Part shown: piece by piece, positions 22,401 through 31,456 of the stretch
How positions within the stretch are numbered: position 1 is the first letter of the stretch
Layout of the letters: the number at the start of each line of letters is the position of its first letter
NCBI GenBank assembly: GCA_003049485.1
Contig: PYST01000232.1
Span: 1 to 61,597, forward strand
Origin: Ophioceras dolichostomum
Taxonomy: Eukaryota; Ascomycota; Sordariomycetes; Magnaporthales; Ophioceraceae
Direction: 5' to 3'
DNA: 61,597 bases
Made by a program: the position numbers and the translations under genes
The notes under the pieces: generated by a model
Databases searched by the model: none
Told to the model about the DNA's origin: nothing
What the model saw: the letters and a program-made list of their open reading frames with translations, nothing else

Positions 22401-23591
22401 CTTAACGTCAACCTCCAGGACTCGAACAAGTTCACCCCGCTGCACCTCGCGACGTTAAAGCGCAAACTCGCCGCCGTCTCGAAGCTCATCACTATCCCCA
22501 GCATCCGCCTCGACCTCCAGGACGAGCAGGGCCGCACCCCGCTCGCCCTCGCCGCATACTGGGGCTACCAGGACATCGCCCTCGAGCTGTGCAAGCACTC
22601 GGAAGCCCTCCCCGGTCCCGATCGCGACGCCCTCAGCCCGCTCTACGCCGCCATGCACGGCCAACTCGACCTGACGCGCCACCTGCTCCGCCTGTCCGGC
22701 TTCCGCAACCTGTCTTTCTATCTCGACATGTCAGGCCGCGGTATCCTGCACCACGCCGCAGTTAACAACTGGGCCGACGTCGCCGACGAGTGCCTGCGCC
22801 GTGGCGGCTCTACTGGCCTCAACGTCAACATGATCGACCACTCGGGCGCCTCGGCGCTGCACGTCGCCTGCGCCCTGGGCAGCGTGGCGACGGCAGCCGC
22901 GCTGCTGCGCCACGGCGCCAGCGTGCGCCTGCAGGACCGCCTCGGCCGCACCGCCGCCATCGCCGCCGCCGACGCTGGCTTTAAGGAGGTGCTGACTATA
23001 CTGCTGGAGCGGGCGGCCGTGGACGTGCGCCAGCGCGACTTTGAGGGCCGCACGCTTGTGCACTGGGCTGCTACACTGGACTGCGTCGACGTCATAGCTG
23101 CCGTGGCGGCGCTGCCGGGCGCGGAGCTGGCTAGGCGCGACCGGCACGGCAAGATGGCCGTCGACATTGCGGCAAGCTGCCAGTGCCGGGATGTAGGGAG
23201 ATACCTGGTGCGGGCAATGAAGAATGCGGGTGTCACGAGGGTGTATTTTGACATCTACAACTGGGACGGCATGTACAACAGCCCCGAGGTGGAAGCGGTG
23301 GAAGACGTGGCAGTGGAGAAACGCCAGGCAATAAACCAGGCACTCCGGGCCAGTCATGCCGCGCGTGTCGAGCGGCAGAATATTCGCCGGATGTACCCGG
23401 AGGAACTTTGGGCGCTAGTACATTGTGCGCACAAGGAAGCCCGCCGCCATATCGAAGCATTACCCCAAGCAACAGGGATAGACCTCCCCTTCTCCAAGAT
23501 TGACGGACTGTCCGAGCTCAGCGCCGATGCTGGGTATGCAATCGAGAAGGATGTTGGTCCACCAAGCACACAACCGAAGACCGCAAGATAG
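19412..23591 (+). CDS. NLR-type STAND protein: esterase-like (SesB) domain, NACHT, ankyrin repeats
   Basis: Five exons (19412-19488, 19572-20139, 20197-20344, 20400-21758, 21832-23591) join in phase to give 1303 residues. Residues 26-215 form an alpha/beta-hydrolase of the SesB/PGAP1-like type, with VDIVAIHGLAGDAYNTW, the nucleophile motif CHSLGG and FLGTPHRGS. Near residue 325 a NACHT NTPase starts with P-loop GQAGTGKS. The Walker B region reads VITIDAVEEL and the sensor-like segment RILISC. Ankyrin repeats occupy about residues 830-1160, for example HSGASALHVACALGS and GRTLVHWAATLD. Fungal NLRs of this layout are candidate heterokaryon-incompatibility or innate-immunity receptors. Ligand sensing by the ankyrin part and lipase-like effector output are inferred. 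The last 25 or so codons (from about 23519) are read out of frame from an adjoining copia fragment, so the native C-terminus is lost or altered. The start was chosen as the first in-frame ATG. Confidence 0.88.
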
Positions 23592-24412
23592 CCTACGACA
23601 AGTTTGTTACGATGAAGAACAACGGACTTACCAACAAGAAGTATTCCACATTTCTTACTGACTTCGAAGGACTTGAGATCGGCTCTGATGATGGAGATGA
23701 GAACGACGATCACATTACCGCGGATGATGTTTTCCACGATGCACAAGACGTTCTCGACGTGTCACAATATCTTCAGCACGTCACTTCCCTATAGGAAGAT
23801 GCATGTCGCCATCGACTTACCATGAAGCCGTCACCTACGAACTGCTTCCAACTTAGCGCATACGCCGCTGAGGTTTTTCAAGGGATTCTACCAGATACCG
23901 GCGCCGCAGAGAAGCTAACAGCTGGTCACACTCAACTTCTCGCCCTTCAAAAGCACCTCCCGAATGTCACTTTGGACCACTCTCGCGCAGGAGAAGCTTC
24001 TGTCCGTTTCGGCGTTGGAGGTCATTACGCATCTCTCGGAACAGTAGAAGTACCGACTCCTATTGGAAAGTTCACCTTCCACGTTATGGATACACCGACT
24101 CCTTTCCTCCTGTGCCTGGATAATATGGACCGTGCCGGCGTTTACTTTGACAATATTCGAAACGTGCTAGTTAAGCGCCTTTCCAACGGAAAAACCACCG
24201 AAACATCTATCACCCGACGTTGGGGACACCCTTGGTTTTTCAAACAAGATGGTTCCACGACATTCCTGACGGAAGCAGAAATGCGACAATTTTACCGACG
24301 CTTCGGTTACCCATTTGCTAACCGACTATACGAGCTTCTACATGCTGCAGGATACAGCGATGTACAACGCGCTGTCATTAATGCCATTAACAATGTCGCA
24401 GGAAGCGTGTCG
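23510..24412 (+). mobile_element. Truncated Ty1/copia retrotransposon fragment (gag knuckle to pre-integrase)
   Basis: One reading frame holds, in order, a zinc knuckle (CWVCNREGCWSTKH at about 23528), an acidic linker, an aspartic protease with PDTGAA near 23895 and TPIGKFTFHVMDTPTPF, then a GAG pre-integrase block ending in RRFGYPFANRLYELLHAAG. The frame is broken once, by TAG at 23792-23794. It begins abruptly inside the NLR 3' end and stops before integrase. Reverse transcriptase and RNase H are absent and no LTR was recognised. It cannot move by itself. The boundaries are approximate because similarity fades over tens of bases. Confidence 0.85.
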
Positions 24413-25236
24413 GGACAGAGAGCGCACGGTGGATGCCTGACGGGATAACGAGTTCTGCCTTAGGCCGTGAGGCAACAGTGGCCTCAGGCAGAAAGTGGGC
24501 CCTGGGAAATAACGCCCTTGAACAGGGAACTAGGAAATCTCTGCAAGCTAGCGCAGGCAGAGAGACGCAGAACAGAACACCGCTCTTTTGCAGCTCAATC
24601 AGAAGTTCAAGTGCACGTGTAGTTTGACAGTCGACGTGCGTCCCGCCGTGCGGTTGAGGTGATTTAATCCTAAGCAGCACTGAGCAGAGGTGAGCTAGGG
24701 CGGCGATGCTGACTAACCCTACTAACCCGTTCGGGAAAAAGTTTTCGTGGAAGTTTACCTAGGTAGGTAGGCAGTCTGGGAACCATCACGGAGGGAAACG
24801 GTTGCACAGCGTCATCAGCACCGCCCAGCCAGCTATCTAAGGTATGCAGGTAGGTAGCCGGCCAGGCGCCTGGACTCCACGTCCTGCGCGTCTTTGGTTG
24901 GGACGATATAGCGTTGGGATTGTTCCCAACAGCCAGTCAGCGGCGAACTGCTGGATTGGGAAAGCCTTTGGAGGATAGGAGAGGAATCTACAATACCGCG
25001 GGTCCTGGTAGTTTCATCGTCTCCAGGGCATTGAACGAGCTCACTGCGTAAATCCCATTCAACAGAAGGCATAGGGCCTGTTAGAGGGCCTTCTGACTTG
25101 TGGTTACAAGGCTTTTACGCTCTGTAAATTAGCAGCGTAGATATATGTACCTAAGTAGGTACCTACCTACCTACCCACCTAGGTACCTAACCTACCTACC
25201 TATCTACCAGGTACCTACCTAAGTTCCGTGATGCCC
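24413..25236. other. Intergenic stretch with TAGGTA tracts
   Basis: No gene is seen. The region just right of the copia fragment has short imperfect inverted words (GCCTTAGGC, GCCTCAGGC) and might be retroelement remains. TAGGTA words occur at 24760-24772 and about 24846, with a dense array at 25147-25224. Confidence 0.5.
25147..25224. repeat. TACC/TAGGTACCTA array
   Basis: Roughly 80 bp consists almost wholly of overlapping TACCTACC and palindromic AGGTACCT words in both orientations. It lies at the 3' side of the kinase pseudogene. Confidence 0.85.
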
Positions 25237-26966
25237 TTATCCAGGAAGGCGACCTGGCCTCCACAGGCTCGCGCCGATCCATAATAGAAATGTGCAAACA
25301 AACCAATATCTGCTGGTGAATTCCGGTAAGACAAGTAGAAAAATTGTCAGAACAACAAACCAGGCTAGACTGGATCTTTCACAAATTTCTAGGCCCCAAT
25401 AGCATTCGGCCCCCTCTCGTGGTCCACCGACCAGCCCTTGTACTTTCATTGGGATTCCGTTGCAGATATCCTTCTCACTCATGCCTCGGACTGCCTCCTC
25501 CCCGAGCTTTTCATTCCACCGTGTAAGCCGGTCGAGGATTCTGTCCTTCCATGGACGGCTGTTGACATAAGACGATGCTTTGGTGTAATAGCCATCAAGC
25601 CCATCCGTGAATTCTTGCTTGAGAACCCGAACAAAAGGGCTTTCACTGTCGGGGTTCTCTCTTTCGTACCTGACGAAGCTGACTTCCTCGGGTTCGAAGA
25701 AGGCCGCGAATATGGTCCCTCGCAGTTGGCGAGATTCTCTTTTATAGAGCGTCGCCACCGCTCTGATCAGCTGTGTGTCGGAATGGATATTCCCCCAATA
25801 GAGGGCATGCGGGACTGTGACAATAGACTTTTCATGCCCAGACAAGAATGTGATGATGAGGTGGAGGCTCGCGTCCTCTGTAGACCTCTTCAGGTCTTGT
25901 TGGATATCGTCCAATCTGTTCCGAGCACATGGCGCATCGATTCGATCTCCCGGCAGTTCGGCGAGCATCTTCTCCATGAGCGGCAGGGCCTTCGAGAAAA
26001 AATACCCGTTCTTCTTTGCTTCGATAGTTTCGTACCGCGTAGTCTCGAGAGCCTTCTTCAGCACATCGATGGCATTTGCGTGGCACTTCGCGAGCCCGCG
26101 ACGGATCGTGTTTTTGCGGTTGCCGTAGAAGGGTGCAATGTCTGCAAGCTCCATCACCGTATCCCTGCCTGCCACGATTCCGGCGACAAAGGCGAAGCAG
26201 CCGCCGAGGGCAAAGACATCGGTCTTGGGCGAACGCACCCGCGTTACCGAGCCTCACCTGCTCTGGCGCGAAATAGTAGACAGTCCCCTCGTCGTTGGAA
26301 GTGATTTCACCTTCGCCGATGCGCCTGATGAGGCCGAAGTCGATGATCAGGGCCCGCACACACATCTCGTCCGTTGCAGGGTCCGGATATTCTTGCAAGA
26401 TGATGTTGCTAGGCTTCAGGTCCTTGTGCAAGACCGGGGGTTGCTGGCGGTGAAGGTAGTCGAGACCATCGAGGCATCCTTTCATGATGTTTGGCCACGG
26501 TTCTAGCTTCTTGTCCCTGAACCACAACCACCGAGACTCGGGACGTCGATGGTTATCGAAAATGGCGCCGATGACGTCTTGGATGGTGAGATCCCCCCCA
26601 AGGCTGCTCGACGATGTGGATCATCGGGTTAGGCCCTTCGTTGAGAAAGTATGTTTCGATGAACTTGATTATGTTGTCGTGCTTGAGGCCGCGCATGATA
26701 TCGATCTCGTTGAGTATCAAGTTGAGCTCATCCTCCAACTGGGGATGGGTTTTCTTGATGGCGTACACTTCGCCCTTCGCGTCCCCTTTCTTGTCCTTCC
26801 GGCCTTTGTAAACAAGTCCGAAACCTCCGATTTTTGCCGGTCCCACGAGCTCGTAGTCGTCGTTCTCCGGTTCCACGATAGGGATTCCCCTATCTTTGAA
26901 GGATTTCCCGTGTTGTCTCGTGGAGAAGCGGCCTTCATCCTGCGTCGTTGAGGACGCAGCCGCCAT
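25237..26966 (-). pseudogene. Protein kinase with C-terminal membrane hairpin, two frameshifts
   Basis: Homology runs through three frames on the minus strand. Frame one (from ATG at 26966) has the glycine loop KIGGFGLVYKG and the catalytic lysine in VYAIKK, and ends at HIVEQPWGG. Frame two holds YLHRQQPPVLHKDLKPSNII, the metal-binding IIDFG and YYFAPEQV. Frame three resumes with RSPKTDVFALGGCFAF and continues to a C-terminal pair of hydrophobic segments around WFVVLTIFLLVLPEF and FVCTFLLWIGASL. Each switch needs one extra base: the first in a run of seven C (26593-26599), the second at about 26232-26252. No room exists for introns there. Catalytic residues are otherwise intact. The gene encoded a membrane-tethered Ser/Thr kinase. 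It is now broken, or the two sites are sequence errors. An upstream ATG at 27212 is less likely. Confidence 0.78.
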
Positions 26967-27788
26967 TCCGAGAGCTGGCGGGTGACTGGTGCGAAGTATT
27001 ACCGCGGGTGGGAGCAGATGTTGCGCTCTTTGAAGGTCTACTGGGGCATCATCAGAGGAGCGCTTGGGGGGAGCCAGATGAAGATAAGGCAGGGGCCAGC
27101 TTGCCCCCAGCATGCGCAGAAGTCCCTCACTGCCTTCTGGTCTTTTCCTGGCGGCTATTTGTGTTGTACAGTAGTGGCCCAGCGCCTTCAGTGCTATTAT
27201 TGGCTTGATCATATTCGGTGAGGGCCGTCCGTCAAATTAGAGTCGATTTGAAAGGACGAGGTCCGACGCGTGGCGTCTCTTAGGTCCTCGTTACGGCAAT
27301 CGGTCTGCATTCTCAGCCGTTCTCGACCCCTGAAGGATTGAGACAACAGCAGCGCCACCAGTGAATACCACCCTCGGGTCCGTTGGGGACACCATCTTCC
27401 AACGAGCGACCTGGAGTGAGCAAACTCAACTTGCAGTAAGTCTGGGGGCCAAATTTCTTTGTACCTACCCTACTGAGCAGGTATGAATAGGTACCTATGC
27501 ATGGATGCATTTACCACGATGAGTTGCGGCAGTCAACTTCCGCGCAAAGCCTGATACGTGTTGATACGTGAGCCCCCTCCCCTAACACCGCATGGCTGTT
27601 GCAGCAGGTACGATAGTCATGAATTCCGCAGAAAAATAGGTACCTAACCAAGGTATGTAGCCCATATGTGGGACGCTGTGGCAATTTAGGAGCTCGGAGT
27701 AGGATGAAACAAAAGTTTGCAAGGAAACAAGACCCAGCTGCCAGTCTCCGATCAACAACCACGCCTGCCGTGCTGCTGATCGTACCCT
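26967..27788. other. Intergenic region between kinase and dioxygenase remnants
   Basis: This holds the 5' flank of the kinase remnant and the 3' flank of the dioxygenase remnant. TAGGTACCTA-like words are at 27460-27500 and about 27637. No gene is seen. Confidence 0.5.
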
Positions 27789-29501
27789 CTATGTGTTCTG
27801 GCACGAGCTGAAAGTATCGACTGGAAACTGCCCCTTGAAGAGCGCCTTGGAGATGGTGTCAGGAACCATGTCGCGGAACAGGAGCCAGCGGCCCTCGGCC
27901 GACGCGTTAAACACCTGCTCCCAGCGCTGCTTGAGGGGCCCGGTCATGGTCCTCCCGTGTGCCGGGTCCCTCAGCCAGAGGCGAAGCAGGTGCCGCCGGG
28001 ATGTCTCGGTGGTCTTGGGCTCCCCATCCCCATCTACGAACCCCGCCCGTGCATGAAAGACGCTGAAGTTGTTTACGAAGTACAGGTGGCCCTTTTGGGG
28101 CTGCACCGACACCGCGTGCTTGGCCGCCGCGAAGTGGACCGCGTCCAGAGCGTCGGCCTGCGCCAGGTCCGGCTTTGGGATCCCCTCAGCGCGAGGCGAG
28201 TTTGGGGTACCGGTGAAGTTGCCGCGGGCCAGCCAGAAGAAGGGACACTTCTCATCCACGTACAGGAGCGGGAGGCGGATGTACTGAGGGGGCTCCGCAG
28301 ACCTGATCCGATCAAATGGGGCCAGCCCTGTTAGTGGCTGAGAAAACCCTCCCTAACGATCGCGTAAAGTACGGATGCACGCTCCTCTGCGCGCTTTTGT
28401 GCTTGGTGCGGATAGCTCACATCTGCAGTGGCCAGTTGCCGGCTGCGAGGATGGGCAGAACTTCCGGTCTGCTTGCGGCCAGCTTGTTGTACACCTGGCC
28501 TTGGGATGCCCAGAGCATATCCCCGCCGAACTACGACGTCTCAATTGCGTAAAACGCGAGAACATCGGTGTCATCGGTGTGGAAGGGCTGCGATGGCGCA
28601 AAATCAACAAATGTCAACCTGGAGGCTAAAATGGGCCGAGTCATCCGCCCAATGGCGAGGGGGTTTGACTTAGGAACGAACTTTACGAGCGGAAGTGAGG
28701 TTGAAGTAGGTTTCAAGTCAGCAATCGGCAAGTGCTCACGGTTGCAGAGATGAACTGCGGTAGATACGGAGTGTCAGCATTCTGGCGCCTGAGCCCTTCA
28801 GGGGTAAGAGGGAATCTTAGATTAGAGCCCCTTTACTCACAGACTTTGTCATTCAAGCCCGACTGGCTGCCCCTCAAAGGCGCCAAGTGGCTCGAGATGC
28901 CGGCACGGATGACGACATTGTCTGCAACGGAATACTTGTCGGGCTGTAGGCCCCTGATGATCGCGATGCCTCGCCCCTGACATACCTCTTCGGCGACGGA
29001 GCAAAGACGAGACCGAAGAGCAGGCAGCCCGAAAGTATCGGGGCTCAGGGCGTCGAGGGGGCCACCGCTTGCTGTTAGCAACAGTCAGCGACACCGACAA
29101 CATAAATAAAGGGACATTGTAAGGGGTCTTTCAAAACGTCCGCGGAGGAACGAAGATGGTATCTGATGGGGTTGTGGACATGTCCCAATAGATGCTGATA
29201 AACGACAACTGGAAGCGATCATCGTATGTTTGCAGGTGCGCCGAAAGTTACCTTTGAAATCATGAAGAGCCCTTTCCACCTCGCCGATGTCCTCGGGCGA
29301 CAGGTCGACGGTCAGCGATTCCAGATCAATGGAGCCGACGGACCAGATTGCCTTGGTTGCTTCCCTCGGGAGCTGCCCCTTGAGATCCCGCTGTGGCTTG
29401 CCAAGCCTTGATTCAAGCAGGCTCTGCCGCTTGACATAGGTGTCGTACAGCGGCACGTGTGACTGCCGGAGGGCAGTGGGTTGCTCGAGCAAGCCAGGCA
29501 T
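27789..29501 (-). pseudogene. TauD/TfdA-family Fe(II)/2-oxoglutarate dioxygenase, interrupted
   Basis: Four exons are recognisable: 29501-29252, 29071-28841, 28754-28421 and about 28352-27789. The first three junctions are phase-consistent, with branch motifs before the acceptors. Family signatures are GRGIAIIRGLQPDKYSV, the metal-binding QPFHTD, PQKGHLYFVNNFSVFHARAG and RRHLLRLWLRD with the distal His/Arg. The enzyme class hydroxylates small substrates using 2-oxoglutarate, and the substrate is unknown. Two lesions are seen. One is an in-frame TAG at 28531-28533, nine residues after the conserved VLAFYAIE. The other is a phase mismatch at the last junction, where the donor at 28420 leaves two bases and no acceptor supplies one. 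Most of the sequence is still clearly coding-like, so inactivation looks recent. Confidence 0.75.
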
Positions 29502-29734
29502 TGTCGGAGGCTGGTGATCGGGCGGGCGGTCGGTGTTTTCTTCCGCGAGTCCTACTTACTGGTAAGAGGACGAATGAGTCACCCTGTAGTCTGAAGAGAC
29601 TGATGGACGTGACGATGACGGCCTGGTCAGGGCATCTAAGTAACCGTGTGCCCCCGACGTGCCAACTCGGGAATTCAGATTTGGTGGCTTAGGTACCTAA
29701 GCTAGGTAAGGTACCCACGGGAGGTACACTAGAA
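29502..29734. other. Short intergenic stretch with palindromic TAGGTACCTAAG words
   Basis: At 29688-29722 there are overlapping TAGGTACCTA and GGTACC palindromes between two minus-strand pseudogenes. Nothing else is seen. Confidence 0.55.
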
Positions 29735-31456
29735 TCAGCGTGAATCCCTCAGATGGTGATAAAGCCGCTCCACCCACTGCCTCGTACCAGGAATACTGAG
29801 GGCAGAGGCAACGAAAATAGGGGCTTACACCACGAAAAAGATCCAGATGCTTAAGGAGCCCGTCCCAAACTCTACAAAGTTCATGCCGAAGAGGGACGTG
29901 GTGAACGACAGAGGAATGAAGACCGACGCGATGACGGTGAGGCGGACCACTATCGCGTTCTGCTCTTTCGCCCTCCTGGCCTCCTCGACGCCCATGGCGC
30001 TCTCGGCTAGGGCTACCGAGCGCCCGATCCTCTCGAGCAGCCGCAGGGCCCGGTGGCGCAGGTGCTCCAGGTCCACGACGAGCGACGCCGCCGCCTCCGC
30101 CGCGGTCTCCTTTCTCCGATCGTCATCCCCTGGCTTGAAGGGGGGTCGAGCCGCCGGCGGCCTCGACCACGCCATGCCTCCGCGCCTCCGGACCAGGTCC
30201 ACCTTGTGCTCGATGCTCTCGACCGATCTTCTAGGAAGTTCTGGAAGTGGAGGGGCTGGGAGTGCGCAGTCCGGAGGTCATGCGAGGACGTGCTGCTGCT
30301 CGACAACTCCACGCCGGTCATGCGCCTCTTCACCTTGTCTGTTACCACGTCCATCGTGTGGCTTTCGTGCATGACGTCCGCCCGGAAGAGACAGGTGAGG
30401 GCGTAAAAAGGATCATTTCGCGCGACCTCGGACTGGATCCCCGGGCCGTACATTACATGAAGGTGTGACATGCTCTGCGGGAATGCCGCAGTATGGTTGG
30501 GGTCATCGCCTCGCGGGAGTTGAGATGGGCTGGTCATCGGCGACCCGGGTGACAGTCTAGCCGGCGTCTCGGCTGGGTACGCTTCAGAATTCCAGGCACC
30601 GTGGACAATCGTACATGGCTCGCAGGGGCGTCCACCGTTCTTCGCCCACGGGCCTGGCGGGCTGGTCATCAGATCGTCGCCGGCATCGAGCAAAACGATC
30701 ACTATGGCGTCTCGAGGTCAGCGGGGAAACCTCGCCATCAGCCGGATATTTTTTGGGAGACACACCGATCCAGCCGCTATTCTCGTTCCTCTGCGGGCAT
30801 AGAAAGGCGGTGACGTGCTGGTCGACGCTGAAGTGGTCCTTGTCGTGCACGATATACCTTCGCACGACCGAATCTCCTTGGCTCCAACCCCTCCCGCTGA
30901 CGAGGTTCTTTTGGTAGGTCTCCATGTGGGCGGAGCACTGCTGTCTTAGAGCCTCAATGGACCCAGGGAAGAGGAACCGTCCCATGGCGCCGAGGGTGCC
31001 CACGCGGAATTGGAATATTCCCCACGGCGAAGACGGGAGGGGGCGGCTCTGAATCAGCATACCCTCCGAAGGGGATGGGTCTACGTAGCTAAGGTGGCGC
31101 TGCCAGAACTCCGGGATGATGTTGAAGGCGTGGCCGAGGGTAGCGAGCCATTCTCGAGAAGGATACGCCCGCAGGAATATTATCTTGCCGTTGCAGGAGG
31201 AGGTGACGGCCTGGTCTGGGAATGAAGACGGGGCCGGACTGAGAGTGAGAGGTATTGATGTTTTAGACGACGACGCGGTGTTGTTGTTTACGTCCACGCA
31301 CGAGACCCATGGTCTGATACCAGCGACGTTGTTCGGAACGCTGCCGTTACTACTACTACAGCCGGCTTGTGAATTTCGTAGGAACTTTGCAAAAGGCCGT
31401 AGCCACGCCCTCCCTTGCCTGGAATGATCCCACACATCGCCAGACAATACTCCCAA
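29735..31456 (-). pseudogene. CorA-like membrane protein, frameshifted and lacking a start codon
   Basis: The minus-strand order is an N-terminal domain (IRPWVSCVDV, then KIIFLRAYPSREWLATLGHA and PEFWQRHLSYVD), a middle part (LHVMYGPGIQ, DPFYALTCLFRADVM), then a coiled segment and the CorA end with SLFGMNF before a hydrophobic run. GMN at the end of TM1 is the CorA Mg2+ channel signature. Fungal proteins of this layout are annotated CorA-like, and true transport is unproven. The frame shifts at about 30705-30715 (one extra base) and returns at about 30222-30226 (one base missing), so a 160-residue middle block is in another frame. A GTAAGC donor at 29828 plus a CTCAG acceptor before 29795 adds a last exon that stops at 29735. 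No in-frame ATG exists between the upstream stop at 31502 and the N-terminal domain. Confidence 0.72.

Noticed and set aside
24413..24650. Possible copia LTR right of the retroelement fragment
   Set aside because: No matching copy on the left side and no TG...CA ends that could be paired.
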